A DNA stretch of 64,000 bases from contig NZ_CP060092.1 in NCBI RefSeq assembly GCF_014217335.1, positions 2,993,501-3,057,500 of the forward strand. Direction: 5' to 3'. The DNA comes from Teredinibacter purpureus (GTDB lineage: Bacteria; Pseudomonadota; Gammaproteobacteria; Pseudomonadales; Cellvibrionaceae). Shown in pieces: positions 35,385 to 45,298 of this stretch. Positions within the stretch are counted from its first letter, which is position 1. Every line of letters begins with the position of its first letter. Made by a program: the position numbers and the translations under genes. The notes beneath the pieces are model-generated. The model saw only the letters and a list, made by a program, of their open reading frames with translations. It had not been told where the DNA came from and ran no database searches.

Positions 35385-36745
35385 GACCAAGCAAAAAACT
35401 TTTAAATTGTGTATTGCTTTGGTTTGGCTCTGGCTTGGTGCTTTTTGCTGTGCGTGTTTTGGCCGCTCACAGCCCGGTGGACACTGATAATATTGCGGTA
35501 AGTAACCAATTTGTCGGTCTTGAAAGCGTATGGTGGTCGGTTACGGTAGCCTTACTGCTTATCGCGGTGATGGATTTATTTCGGCACCGTTCGTTTAAGC
35601 AGGTGTCGGTGGTGCGTGATTTGCCTCATAGCATGGCGTTGGGTGTAAGCGCATCGGTTAAGTTGGAACTCTATAACAGCCATTCGTTTACGCTTACGAT
35701 GGATTTGACTGATATGTATCCCCATTGCATTGTAGCGGAGAGCCTGCCGTTACGATTGACAATAGGTGCTGATTGTAAGCGGTCGGTTATCTACCCGGTA
35801 ATGCCGGTTAAGCGAGGCGAAGCGCTGTTTGGCGAAACGTGCTTGCGTATTTTTACGCGTTGGGGGCTGTGGCAGCGTGTAGAGCGTATTGGTGAAACAG
35901 AATCCGTAAAAATTTACCCTAACTTTGCGCCTATTGCTAATTCTGCGAGTGTTGGCTTGGAGCATCAAATTGCACAAATGGGCATTCATTTACAACAACG
36001 GCGGGGTGAAGGAAGCGATTTTCATCAGCTGCGCGAGTTTAGAGAAGGAGATTCTCTGAGGCAAATTGATTGGAAGGCGACTTCTCGTCAGCGTAAGCCC
36101 ATATCCCGTGAGTACCAAGATGAACGCGACCAAGATATTATATTTATGTTGGATTGCGGGCGGCGTTTACGTAATAAAGACGATGAGATTAGCCATTTTG
36201 ATCATGCGTTGAATGCGTTGTTGTTGACGGGATATGTAGCGTTACGTCAAGGCGATGCGGTGGGTATGATGAGTTTTGCCGGAGAGCAACGATGGCTGTC
36301 TCCTCGTAAAGGTCCCTCGCGTATTAACGCGATGCTTAATCAGCTTTACGATTTGCATAGTACTACGCAGACAAGTGATTATTTGCAGGCTGCAGAGCAG
36401 TTTTTGCAACGAAAAAGTAAACGCTCTTTAGTTATTCTTATTACCAATGTTCGAGACGAAGATGTCGATGATCTCTCTGCAGCAATCGACTTATTGTCGA
36501 AGAAGCACATTGTGATGGTTGCGAGTTTGAGAGATGTATTTTTAGATCGTCAAATGGAAAAGGCTGTTGCTAGTTTTAGTGATGCGCTGACGTATTGTGG
36601 GACAAGCGATCATATTCAGCGTCGACGGAGAGTGCTTAGTATGTTGCAGAGTAAAGGCACAATCATAACGGATTCATTGCCTGAGACGTTGCATTTAAAT
36701 TTGGTGAGCGAGTATTTAAAACTAAAACGCAGTGGGCGATTGTAA
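35381..36745 (+). CDS. DUF58-domain protein
   Basis: 454 residues, ATG overlapping the MoxR stop codon. Two N-terminal helices (about 7-25 and 47-65) anchor it. The DUF58 signature is GSDFHQLREFREGDSLRQID followed by WKATSRQRKPISREYQDERD. The C-terminal region resembles a von Willebrand A fold (DIIFMLDCGRRLRN). Standard MoxR partner. Its stop codon lies inside the hairpin at 36728-36757 that ends the operon. Confidence 0.93.
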   Translation: MRPSKKLLNCVLLWFGSGLVLFAVRVLAAHSPVDTDNIAVSNQFVGLESVWWSVTVALLLIAVMDLFRHRSFKQVSVVRDLPHSMALGVSASVKLELYNSHSFTLTMDLTDMYPHCIVAESLPLRLTIGADCKRSVIYPVMPVKRGEALFGETCLRIFTRWGLWQRVERIGETESVKIYPNFAPIANSASVGLEHQIAQMGIHLQQRRGEGSDFHQLREFREGDSLRQIDWKATSRQRKPISREYQDERDQDIIFMLDCGRRLRNKDDEISHFDHALNALLLTGYVALRQGDAVGMMSFAGEQRWLSPRKGPSRINAMLNQLYDLHSTTQTSDYLQAAEQFLQRKSKRSLVILITNVRDEDVDDLSAAIDLLSKKHIVMVASLRDVFLDRQMEKAVASFSDALTYCGTSDHIQRRRRVLSMLQSKGTIITDSLPETLHLNLVSEYLKLKRSGRL

Positions 36746-36757
36746 TCGGCCACTGCG
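36728..36757. terminator. Bidirectional terminator between DUF58 gene and DEAD-box gene
   Basis: CGCAGTGG and CGATT on the left mirror AATCG and CCACTGCG on the right, with one G-G mismatch. The stem covers the DUF58 stop codon. On the minus strand it is followed by TTTTAG and serves the helicase gene; on the plus strand the U-run is weak. Confidence 0.6.
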
Positions 36758-36787
36758 TGTCTTTAAGGCTGTAATGGATCGGGTGTG

Positions 36788-38608
36788 TTAATCCGGTTTA
36801 CGTTTTTTCTTCCCTTCCCCTGTACGTTTTGGCTTACGGCTTTTCTCGCCGCTTTTGTTAGCGCGGGGTGGCCGGTTAGACGGTTTGCCATTATTTGAAT
36901 CATTCTCTTTGCCGTCGGTGGATGAATCTGCACCGCGTTCGATGTTCAATTGACGTTGTTTTACTCGAGTTTTCTTTAGGGTTTCGAGTAGCTCGTTAGG
37001 CATTCCAGCGGGTAGGTCAACCGTGCTGTAGTTGTCGTAAATTTTTATTTGCCCAATGTAGCAACCATCAATATCGGCTTCGTTAGCGATGGCGCCTACA
37101 ATTTCTCTCGGCGTCACTTGATCTTTATGGCCTACCGCTAGCCGAAAACGCTCCATTACAATTTCTGGGTACTCACGCAAGGTCTGCGCGTTACCTAGGT
37201 TTGGAATGTATTTTCCGTCTTTGCTGTCTTTGCTGCGTTCTTTATGTGTTTGTTCGGGTTTTTTCGCTTTTGGCTTTTCTTTTGGTGGCAATAAAGGCCG
37301 ATCTTTTTGCAGTAAGTAGGCGAGTGCTGCTGCAATATCTTCTGGGCTGGCTTCTTGCTCGTGGCAAAGCTCAGCAACTATCTTTTGAAAAAAGCCTTTA
37401 TCTTCGTTATTTAACCCTTCCAGTACCGACGTTTTGAATGCTGTTGCGCGTCGATCGATCAGTTCATCTCGTGAAGGCAATTGCATTTGTGAGATTTTTT
37501 GTCGAGTAGTTTTTTCGATTGAACGCAACATACGGCGCTCACGAGGAGCGACGAAGAGAATTGCTTTACCTTTTCGTCCAGCTCGACCGGTTCGGCCAAT
37601 GCGGTGAACGTAGGCTTCGTCATCGTAGGGAATATCGTAGTTAAGAACGTGGCTAATACGTTCTACATCGAGCCCTCGGGCGGCTACGTCCGTGGCGATT
37701 ACCATGTCTAGCTGACCTTTCTTTAGCTGGTCAACTGTGCGCTGGCGTAACGTTTGGTTCATGTCGCCGTTTAGAGGCGAGGCAGAAAAACCTCGGGCAT
37801 TGAGCTTTTCAGCTAAATCGACAGTGGATGTCTTGGTGCGCACGAATACGATCATGCCATCAAATTCTTCCACTTCTAGAATTCGGGTGAGTGCTTCTAG
37901 CTTATTGGTGCCAGAGACCAGCCAGTAATGCTGTTCGATATTTTCGTTAGTGGTAACGGATGTTTCAATACGGACTTCTTCAGGGTTTTTCAGGTACTTA
38001 TCAGCCACGCGGCGGATGGGCGGCGGCATTGTGGCCGAGAACAGCGCTATTTGGCGTGTATTGGGAGTTTTCTCTAGAATGGCCTCTACGTCTTCGTTAA
38101 AGCCCATTCTAAGCATTTCGTCGGCTTCGTCGAGTACAAGTGTTTTAAGTTCGCTTAAATCTAAGCTGCGGCGATCTAGGTGGTCGAGCAAACGGCCTGG
38201 GGTGCCTACGATAACGTGTACGCCACGCTGCAAACCCCGTAATTGCGCACGCATATCGTGGCCACCGTATATAGGCATCACGTGAAAACCTTTGATATCT
38301 GCTGCGTAGGCTTGGAAGGCTTCGGCAACTTGTAGTGCGAGTTCGCGAGTTGGGCACAGTACTAGCGCCTGAGGCTTACTTTTCTTAACGTCGATATTTG
38401 CGAGTATAGGTAAAGCAAAGGCTGCGGTTTTACCGGTACCTGTTTGTGCCATTCCAAGCACGTCACCACCTTTTAGCAATGCCGGTATTGTGGCCGCCTG
38501 AATTGGAGACGGGCTCTCGTAACCAACACGGGTTATTGCTTTGAGTATATGCTTGGGCAGATTTAGGTCGGCAAATGTGCTAACAGAACCGGTAGAGTCT
38601 TCGGACAT
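36788..38608 (-). CDS. deaD: DEAD-box ATP-dependent RNA helicase (DeaD/CsdA-like)
   Basis: 606 residues from the ATG at 38608, chosen for the AAGGA ribosome binding site; upstream in-frame codons up to 38758 lack support. In order: the Q motif with ITRVGYESPSPIQ, AQTGTGKT, PTRELA, LDEADEM, SAT, ATDVAARGLD and HRIGRTGRAG. A DbpA-type RNA-binding domain follows (about 480-550: VTPREIVGAIANEADIDG) and then a Lys/Arg-rich tail. It unwinds structured RNA in ribosome assembly and cold adaptation. Confidence 0.95.
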   Translation of the reverse strand: MSEDSTGSVSTFADLNLPKHILKAITRVGYESPSPIQAATIPALLKGGDVLGMAQTGTGKTAAFALPILANIDVKKSKPQALVLCPTRELALQVAEAFQAYAADIKGFHVMPIYGGHDMRAQLRGLQRGVHVIVGTPGRLLDHLDRRSLDLSELKTLVLDEADEMLRMGFNEDVEAILEKTPNTRQIALFSATMPPPIRRVADKYLKNPEEVRIETSVTTNENIEQHYWLVSGTNKLEALTRILEVEEFDGMIVFVRTKTSTVDLAEKLNARGFSASPLNGDMNQTLRQRTVDQLKKGQLDMVIATDVAARGLDVERISHVLNYDIPYDDEAYVHRIGRTGRAGRKGKAILFVAPRERRMLRSIEKTTRQKISQMQLPSRDELIDRRATAFKTSVLEGLNNEDKGFFQKIVAELCHEQEASPEDIAAALAYLLQKDRPLLPPKEKPKAKKPEQTHKERSKDSKDGKYIPNLGNAQTLREYPEIVMERFRLAVGHKDQVTPREIVGAIANEADIDGCYIGQIKIYDNYSTVDLPAGMPNELLETLKKTRVKQRQLNIERGADSSTDGKENDSNNGKPSNRPPRANKSGEKSRKPKRTGEGKKKRKPD

Positions 38609-38808
38609 GGAGATCCTTGTAGATGGGTGTTGCATGGAGTTTAGTCGACCTTTAACGCACTTGTGGTCGATAGACATAAAAAAGGGGCGCGGATAATAGC
38701 AAAACTGCGGCCCATGTTGTAGTCGAATAGCTAATAATTTGCGCACCATACGCGGCAAGACTGCTAAAAGCGAGTGTTACCGCGAAAAATGCGAAATTTA
38801 TTGATGTA

Positions 38809-39795
38809 TTACTGGGTTACCTCAGGGCTTGTTAATGCGGCCGAGCGGTCGGGTTCGCTCTGGGTTGTGGGCGCGAATTGCGTAATAGTGGCTTTTAATA
38901 TGGGGTCGGCCAGTTGGGAGGCGATTTCAAATACAGGGGAATCGCCAAATTGTTTTACGTAGAGCGTCTCGTCCATGGTGTAGAACGCGTAGGCTAACTC
39001 ACGGATTGTAGTGCCAGAAGTGGTGGTCAAATGGATAGTGCTGATGGGGTTTTGGATCACAATGCGCTGATACTGGTTGTCGTTGACAATCAGCTGGCTG
39101 ACGAGTAATGCGTTAAAACGCTCGACCCACGCTTGTACCTTATTGCTATCAAGACGGTATGGCTCTCCGTCAAGGCTTGATGTGAGCGCCCAATTTGGCT
39201 GATCGTTATCGTCTACCGTTGTTTTTTTCAGTGCAAAGGCATGGGTAGTCACTGCCGTGATTTCGCCTTTTACGCTTAAGACGGATTTATTCATCCAGTA
39301 TTCGGGTTCATCAGGCACATCGTGTTGTGCTAGTTCAGTGATGTAGATCTCGGAGGCGTCATCTTTTCTGATATAAATTTTTCGGTAGCCAGGGCTGGTG
39401 CCTAAGTAAAGTGATGTGAGTTTTTTGCCTTGTCGAGAGAATGAAATTGTTTTTTGGGCATTTTCTTCGGAGACTTCTAAACGGATTGCGGCGTCTTTTG
39501 ACTGAGCGATTGGCCAGTCGACAGAGGCCTTGTTTAGTTTGTCTAATAAAAGGTTGATCAATGTGAGTTCAACGGGCATATCGCCGTACTCAGAAATTTT
39601 CCACTGATCGCCGGATTGCAGTAAATGAACGTTTTGATCTTGTGTGGCAATCTGGATTTCATCTATGCCATCCAGCGTGGTGCTAAGTAGAGTAGTGGTC
39701 TCACGGGTGTGTGTTGGTGTTGCGCCGTTTATTATCATGCTCACAATAATCTGAGCGCAAAGAACTACCGCAAGTATTTTTATCGGGAACTTCAT
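38809..39795 (-). CDS. DUF4340-domain protein (Gld-type ABC accessory)
   Basis: 328 residues with an N-terminal membrane anchor (FPIKILAVVLCAQIIVSMII). The rest is predicted periplasmic and matches the DUF4340 pattern (GDQWKISEYGDMPVELTLINL, LYLGTSPGYRKIYIRKDD, YWMNKSVL). In many gammaproteobacteria DUF4340 follows a GldA/GldFG-like ABC pair; the same order is seen here, with a 4-bp overlap. Substrate unknown. Confidence 0.87.
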   Translation of the reverse strand: MKFPIKILAVVLCAQIIVSMIINGATPTHTRETTTLLSTTLDGIDEIQIATQDQNVHLLQSGDQWKISEYGDMPVELTLINLLLDKLNKASVDWPIAQSKDAAIRLEVSEENAQKTISFSRQGKKLTSLYLGTSPGYRKIYIRKDDASEIYITELAQHDVPDEPEYWMNKSVLSVKGEITAVTTHAFALKKTTVDDNDQPNWALTSSLDGEPYRLDSNKVQAWVERFNALLVSQLIVNDNQYQRIVIQNPISTIHLTTTSGTTIRELAYAFYTMDETLYVKQFGDSPVFEIASQLADPILKATITQFAPTTQSEPDRSAALTSPEVTQ

Positions 39796-42722
39796 TCGGC
39801 GGCTTCTGTATGAGGGCTAGGGCGTGCTTGAGTGTCGTTTAGCGTGAGTAGTAACCGTTGGTAGCGATTGTGGCGTTGTCGTTTTTGCCAGTATACGAAC
39901 AGGTAAAGCAGAGCTATACCTAAAAAACCGAGCGCGTAATTTAAGGCTTCCCAAAAATGTCGTTGTTTGTCTTCTAGTGGTGGGAGCGTACGGTTAAAAT
40001 GACTACGAGAACGGATGCTGAGTAAACCCTCGTCCTCTAAGCTCCATTCAACGGCATTAGTTATAAATTGGAGAGGGTTCATATAGTTATGGTCAGACAT
40101 GGAGCTTTGCAAGCGAAGTAAATTGTCTTCTGCAAAACTATTGGAGCCAATTAAAATTATACGCGCGGATTCGGGAGAGTGTCTGACAATACTACTGATT
40201 ACCGCTGAGCTGTGGTTGGTTTCCTGCGTTGTATCTTTCTGGAGTAGCGGAGATTCTTTGTTTTTAAAGTAGGATTCGAATCGTCCCGAAATACTCGTGG
40301 CTAATAGCTGTTGTCCGCTTAAAACGCCAACATCAAAACCTGCACTGCCATCTTCGCGCACTTTGGGATGAATATCCAAATCGCTGCTTAGCCAACTGTC
40401 TACCGAGCTTGTGGCGAGCTCAATAATCGTTCGCCCTGAGTTTTTACCACTATCGATTATTATTGGAGACGCCCATGGGAGACTTAGTTGAGGGAGGTTT
40501 TTAGTAATGGCATTTTCTTGGTTGAGCTCTTTTTCACGCAGTTCAATAAAGTACGGGTAGTCGAGCACGCTTAGCTCTTGTACTGAAAACAACCCTACTT
40601 CACGAGAAACCGGAATGGGAAAGGCAGAGTTTTGCGCGTCGAGCACAAATGTTTTTTCTAGGCTTAGCCCGTTATGTAATAGCCAATCCTCTACATTAGA
40701 GGCTTGTTCACTGGCGGTAATGGCGCTGGGCTGTATGCGAGAGAGAAAAGGAGAGGTAGCTAAGATTACTGTTCCACCTTGCATTAAGAATTGATCAATA
40801 GCAAATATCGATTTTTCATCTAGCTGGTCGGGCGCCATGATCACTAACAGGTCTATATCGTCGGGTACTTTTCCTGTGCTCAGATTGGTTGGTTTTGCGG
40901 TGGTGTTTTCATTTAGGATTTGTTGTAAAGCGTTAAAGCTTGGCGGTGCTGGCTGCCCCATTTGAGCAGCATAAGGGTTGGCTTCTGGCGTTACTAAGCC
41001 AATGGTTTTGGTGAACCCTTGTGCAAAGCGTTTCAACCCAGAATCAAGTGTACGTTTTAAGGCTGCTTCATCACTTTCTTCTGGCAGTGTAATTTGAACG
41101 GCTAGTTCATCATTGCTGAGTACCAAATAGTAGTAGAAGGTATTCGTGTCGAACAGGCTTGATGCCATGGGTTGAAAGCCATAGGTATCGGCCAAAGCTT
41201 TTGCCATTGAGCCGTCACCTGCTTCGGGGTCTATAAAATCGTATGAGAATGTATGGTTTGAATCATGGGCAGTTTTTTCGAGCAGAGCGTGTAAATTACG
41301 ATTTAATTCCTTGAGTGACGCAGGTAGCCGCTCATCACTTGAAACGTAAGCTGTGAGCTTTAGCTTTTTTTGTATGGTGCTGAATAAATTTCCTCCCGAT
41401 TGATAAGCGTAGAGAATTTTCTTGATGGCGTTGGTAATGTCATATTCTGGGTTACGCAGTTGTACATCTAAGTCGTTATTATTACCTGCTTTGACTTCAA
41501 TAAGATCTTCAAAGCCGATGACTTTATACTCATTTCCGTATCGTATGAGCAGGTTAAAATAAGAATTTACAACGGAGGATTGATATCGATCTGCGATCCG
41601 AAACGGGACGGGCTTTATACCATATTTGCTGCCGGCTTCTTCTTCGGCTTCTGGATTGCTCGCGGGGTCGACAATTTCAACACGTACGTTATGTTTGTTT
41701 ACTGCCGCATACTCTTTCAATAAATCTTGTACTTGTGGCACAAGTGGGGCAAGTAAGGGGTGGGTTTTGGCGCTAAAATAACCGCGAATAAGTAATGGTT
41801 CTTGAAGCTGATTTAAATAATTGCGGGTGGCGTTGCTAATAGAATAGATTTTCCCTTCCGTGGTGTCTAAGCGGAGCCCAGACATAGGCGCTAGCACGAA
41901 ATTTAGGGCCAAAAGATTGCCTATGATTAACGCAGTACCTATTTTCCAGCGATTGTGCAGCCGGCGGTTGCCATCACTTGCCCATCGGTCTTGTTCTAGC
42001 CCGTATCGGTTAAGCACTAAAAATACAACGCAAATACTGAAGTAATAATAAAAATCGCGGATATCGAGTACGCCACGGGTAATGGATTCAAAGCGAGAGC
42101 CGGAGCCGAGTGCGCGTAGTGTTTCTGCGGTGTCGTTGCTGACAAGTTTTAACAGCACCGGTGAACCTAGAAAGTAAAAAACGCTACAGACAATAACAGT
42201 GAGAATGAGACTGACAATTTGGTTGTCGCTACGGCTTGAGATATAGAGCCCGATTGCGATGTAGGCGGTGCCTAAGAATAGGGTGGCTAAGTAGCCGCTC
42301 AGTACTGGGCCCCAATCGAGATTGCCCATAATAGAAATGGTGATGGGCAGTGGTAGTGTTAGTGCTAGGGCTAACACTAATAATATTTTGCAGGCCGAAA
42401 ATTTACCTATAACAAATTCCCAGCTGGAAGCCGGCAGTGTTAATACGTGCTCGAGTGTACCGTTTTTTCTTTCTTCGCTCCACATGCGCATTGTTAACGC
42501 GGCACTTAAAAATATTAATACAATGGGCATCCACTCGAACATCGGGCGAATATCTGCAATGTTGCGTGAAAAATACGACTCAGCCCAAAATACGATAAAT
42601 AGTGTGCTCGCGATAAAAACACCTAGAAATAACCACGCGATAGGTGAGGCAAAGAAAAGGTTTAGCTCCTTGCTTGCAATGTATAGGGATGATCGGCTAA
42701 AAAGACGGTTTTTAAACAGCAT
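39792..42722 (-). CDS. Fused ABC-2 permease / GldG-like protein
   Basis: 976 residues. The first ~260 form an ABC-2 type permease with six hydrophobic helices (SPIAWLFLGVFIASTLFIVF to FYYYFSICVVFLVL). The next helix (about 265) leads into a large GldG-like periplasmic region with RLDTTEGKIYSISNATRNYL, a core present in gliding-motility auxiliary proteins. A last helix is near 940-960. In Bacteroidetes GldF and GldG are separate; here they are one chain. It overlaps the ATPase gene by 11 bp. Not evidence of gliding in itself. Confidence 0.9.
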   Translation of the reverse strand: MLFKNRLFSRSSLYIASKELNLFFASPIAWLFLGVFIASTLFIVFWAESYFSRNIADIRPMFEWMPIVLIFLSAALTMRMWSEERKNGTLEHVLTLPASSWEFVIGKFSACKILLVLALALTLPLPITISIMGNLDWGPVLSGYLATLFLGTAYIAIGLYISSRSDNQIVSLILTVIVCSVFYFLGSPVLLKLVSNDTAETLRALGSGSRFESITRGVLDIRDFYYYFSICVVFLVLNRYGLEQDRWASDGNRRLHNRWKIGTALIIGNLLALNFVLAPMSGLRLDTTEGKIYSISNATRNYLNQLQEPLLIRGYFSAKTHPLLAPLVPQVQDLLKEYAAVNKHNVRVEIVDPASNPEAEEEAGSKYGIKPVPFRIADRYQSSVVNSYFNLLIRYGNEYKVIGFEDLIEVKAGNNNDLDVQLRNPEYDITNAIKKILYAYQSGGNLFSTIQKKLKLTAYVSSDERLPASLKELNRNLHALLEKTAHDSNHTFSYDFIDPEAGDGSMAKALADTYGFQPMASSLFDTNTFYYYLVLSNDELAVQITLPEESDEAALKRTLDSGLKRFAQGFTKTIGLVTPEANPYAAQMGQPAPPSFNALQQILNENTTAKPTNLSTGKVPDDIDLLVIMAPDQLDEKSIFAIDQFLMQGGTVILATSPFLSRIQPSAITASEQASNVEDWLLHNGLSLEKTFVLDAQNSAFPIPVSREVGLFSVQELSVLDYPYFIELREKELNQENAITKNLPQLSLPWASPIIIDSGKNSGRTIIELATSSVDSWLSSDLDIHPKVREDGSAGFDVGVLSGQQLLATSISGRFESYFKNKESPLLQKDTTQETNHSSAVISSIVRHSPESARIILIGSNSFAEDNLLRLQSSMSDHNYMNPLQFITNAVEWSLEDEGLLSIRSRSHFNRTLPPLEDKQRHFWEALNYALGFLGIALLYLFVYWQKRQRHNRYQRLLLTLNDTQARPSPHTEAAE

Positions 42723-43695
42723 GAGACGCCTCGTTCTGGGTTGCGGTTTTGTTGTTGAGGTGAATGCGTCTAAACACGCTTTCTAAATCGCGCATGAGTG
42801 GGTGAATGGCGAATATTCGGTACTTATTAGCAATCAGATCTTGGATGATTCCGTTACAGAGTTCTGCAGTATTTGCGCTTTCACCGACCGGAATGTGGTA
42901 AGTGTTGATGTTATCGAGCGTTTTTATAAGTGCGGCTGCTGCGGAGTCTACTAATTGATTGTCTAGGTAGTAGCTTGCTAGGCTGGCGTTTACGGCGGCT
43001 AAATTCGCATTGGTGTTAAGGGCAATGATGTTGCTTCGGCGCAGCTCCTCCATGGATTGGTCCACCGCTAGCCCGCCTGAATCCAAAATAAGTACTCGAT
43101 CGCATAGCGCATCTACTTCCTGCATGATATGAGTGGAGATAATAACGGTTGCGTGTGTTGCCAGGGTGCGAATAAGCGTACGCATTTGCTGTGTTTGGTG
43201 TGGGTCGAGGCCATTGGTGGGCTCATCTAGTATTAGAATTTTAGGGTTGTGAATGAGCGCTTGCGCTACGCCGACACGCTGTTTAAAACCGCGGGATAAG
43301 GTTGATATAGGATTCAAGGCTTTGCTGGCGAGTTCTGTTTTTTGTATAGCGACGGCAACATGCTCATCCAGTTGTAGGGGTTCAATATTGCGCATTTGGG
43401 CGCAATAATAAAGGTAATCCATTACGGTCATTTCAGGGTAAACAGGTAAATTTTCGGGTAGGTAGCCAATAAGTTGCTGTAATTCGTCGGTGTTTTCGCT
43501 GAGAGGTACGCTGTTTATCGTAATGCTTCCTGTGCTTGGCTCAATGTAGCCTGTGAGCATTTTCATGATGGTCGTTTTTCCCGCACCATTGTGGCCGAGA
43601 AGGCCAACAATTTCTCCCGCTTGAATATCAAAAGAGACGTTGCCGACGGCGGTGAACTCACCGTATCGACGACCGATGTTGTTTGCGTGAATCAT
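42712..43695 (-). CDS. ABC transporter ATP-binding protein (GldA-like)
   Basis: 327 residues. Walker A GHNGAGKTT (about 34-42), the ABC signature LSRGFKQRVGVAQAL, Walker B ILILDEPTNGLDP and a switch His in VIISTHIMQE. The C-terminal 100 residues are a regulatory extension. It energises the fused permease gene immediately downstream (11-bp overlap). Exports or remodels an unknown envelope component. Confidence 0.95.
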   Translation of the reverse strand: MIHANNIGRRYGEFTAVGNVSFDIQAGEIVGLLGHNGAGKTTIMKMLTGYIEPSTGSITINSVPLSENTDELQQLIGYLPENLPVYPEMTVMDYLYYCAQMRNIEPLQLDEHVAVAIQKTELASKALNPISTLSRGFKQRVGVAQALIHNPKILILDEPTNGLDPHQTQQMRTLIRTLATHATVIISTHIMQEVDALCDRVLILDSGGLAVDQSMEELRRSNIIALNTNANLAAVNASLASYYLDNQLVDSAAAALIKTLDNINTYHIPVGESANTAELCNGIIQDLIANKYRIFAIHPLMRDLESVFRRIHLNNKTATQNEASHAV

Positions 43696-43929
43696 TGCGG
43701 GTTACCTTTTGCTTTGAGAATTTTTTGTTGAGCCATGAAGTTCACCTGTTAGGTGAGGTAAAACGACGCTTAGTCTTATGCTCGGTTAAATATTGCAGGT
43801 GGGGTATTGGGTAACATAACACGAGACAGAGTTTAGAGCGTTACATTGACCGTTGAGTTTCATCTGAATGGCTATTCAGTATGGCGTTAGCGTTAGATAG
43901 TGATTTGCTTGGGGTATTTCAATACCCAT

Positions 43930-43961
43930 AAAAAAAGCCGCGAGTTTACACTGGCGGCTTT
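43930..43961 (-). terminator. Intrinsic terminator of gltA
   Basis: On the minus strand AAAGCCGC and GCGGCTTT enclose a loop of about 13 nt and are followed by TTTTT. It lies 24 nt past the citrate synthase stop codon. Confidence 0.85.
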
Positions 43962-43984
43962 GGGTGTTTATACGAACGGATGGT

Positions 43985-45298
43985 TTAGAATATAGACGGG
44001 TTCGCGGGTGGTCGTGTCGCACGTTCAGGGAAGTCGCGAGTGGTAGCACCTTTGTAGAGTTGGCGCGGGCGGCCAATTTTATAGCCGTCGGTGATCATTT
44101 CGTGCCAGTGAGCTATCCAGCCAACCGTTCGACCTGTTGCAAAAATAACGGTGAACATGTCGGTAGGAATACCGATGGCCTTCATAATAATCCCAGAATA
44201 GAAATCTACGTTAGGGTAGAGTTTCTTTTCGATGAAGTAGGGGTCTTCCAGTGCAATTTGCTCTAAGCGCTTAGCTATTTTTAATAGGGGGTCGTCACCT
44301 AGGCCTAGTTCTTCTAGTACTTCATCGCAGGTTTCTTTCATTACGGTGGCGCGAGGGTCGAAGTTTTTGTAAACCCTATGCCCGAACCCCATTAGGCGGA
44401 AGGGGTCATCTTTGTCTTTTGCGCGAGCAACAAACTTATCGATGTTCTTCTCGTCGCCAATCTCTTCAAGCATGTTTAAAACGGCTTCGTTGGCGCCGCC
44501 GTGTGCGGGCCCCCATAAGGTGGCAATACCAGCCGCAATACAGGCAAAGGGGTTGGCGCCTGATGAACCTGCTAAGCGAACGGTGGACGTTGAGGCGTTT
44601 TGTTCGTGATCGGCGTGTAGTAAGAATATGCGATCCATTGCGCGGGCAATAACAGGGTTTACGTCGGGGTCATTGCACGGTGAGCCAAACATCATATGTA
44701 AAAAGTTTTCGGCGTATCCCAAATTGTTGTCTGGATACATGAAAGGCTGGCCTTGAGAGTGTTTGTAACACATCGCTGCGAGGGTTGGCATTTTGGCGAT
44801 TAAGCGGTGTGCGGATATGATGCGATGGCGCGCGTTATTGATATCGAGAGAGTCATGGTAAAAAGCCGATAATGCTCCGACTATGCCGCACATCATTGCC
44901 ATAGGGTGGGAATCGTAATGAAAACCACGAAAGAAGCGTGAGATCGATTCATGAACCATTGTGTGGTTTGTAATAATGTTAACGAATTCGCTGTATTCGC
45001 TTTCTGATGGTAGTTCGCCGTGCAACAATAAATAACAGCTTTCCAAATAATCGGAATTTTTTGCAAGGGTGTCGATGGGATATCCGCGGTGTAAAAGTAC
45101 ACCCTTGTCGCCATCAATATAAGTGATTTTAGATTCGCAAGACGCGGTAGAAACAAAACCGGGGTCGTATGTGAAGTAGCCTTTGCCTGTTAAGGCTCGC
45201 ACGTCGATAACTTCTGGGCCAGTGGTACCGGCATATACCGGTAACTCAATGGTTTCGCCCAGGCCATCGACCGTTAAGCTTGCTTTCTTATCAGTCAT
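43985..45298 (-). CDS. gltA: Citrate synthase
   Basis: 437 residues, the length of type II citrate synthase (hexameric, NADH-sensitive in Gram-negatives). Catalytic segments are visible: [14 protein letters not shown] (His), [15 protein letters not shown] (His) and [14 protein letters not shown] (Asp). It condenses acetyl-CoA with oxaloacetate to citrate, the entry step of the TCA cycle. AGGAG precedes the ATG. It is divergent from sdhCDAB, as in Pseudomonas, with an 830-bp gap between them. Confidence 0.98.
   Translation of the reverse strand: MTDKKASLTVDGLGETIELPVYAGTTGPEVIDVRALTGKGYFTYDPGFVSTASCESKITYIDGDKGVLLHRGYPIDTLAKNSDYLESCYLLLHGELPSESEYSEFVNIITNHTMVHESISRFFRGFHYDSHPMAMMCGIVGALSAFYHDSLDINNARHRIISAHRLIAKMPTLAAMCYKHSQGQPFMYPDNNLGYAENFLHMMFGSPCNDPDVNPVIARAMDRIFLLHADHEQNASTSTVRLAGSSGANPFACIAAGIATLWGPAHGGANEAVLNMLEEIGDEKNIDKFVARAKDKDDPFRLMGFGHRVYKNFDPRATVMKETCDEVLEELGLGDDPLLKIAKRLEQIALEDPYFIEKKLYPNVDFYSGIIMKAIGIPTDMFTVIFATGRTVGWIAHWHEMITDGYKIGRPRQLYKGATTRDFPERATRPPANPSIF

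Noticed and set aside
38609..38758. 50-residue upstream extension of the DEAD-box helicase
   Set aside because: No ribosome binding site at the far upstream start, and a good AAGGA precedes the ATG at 38608. Family members begin near that point.
39792..43695. Evidence for gliding motility
   Set aside because: Gld-like ABC genes with DUF4340 occur in many non-gliding proteobacteria; no other gld/spr genes are here.
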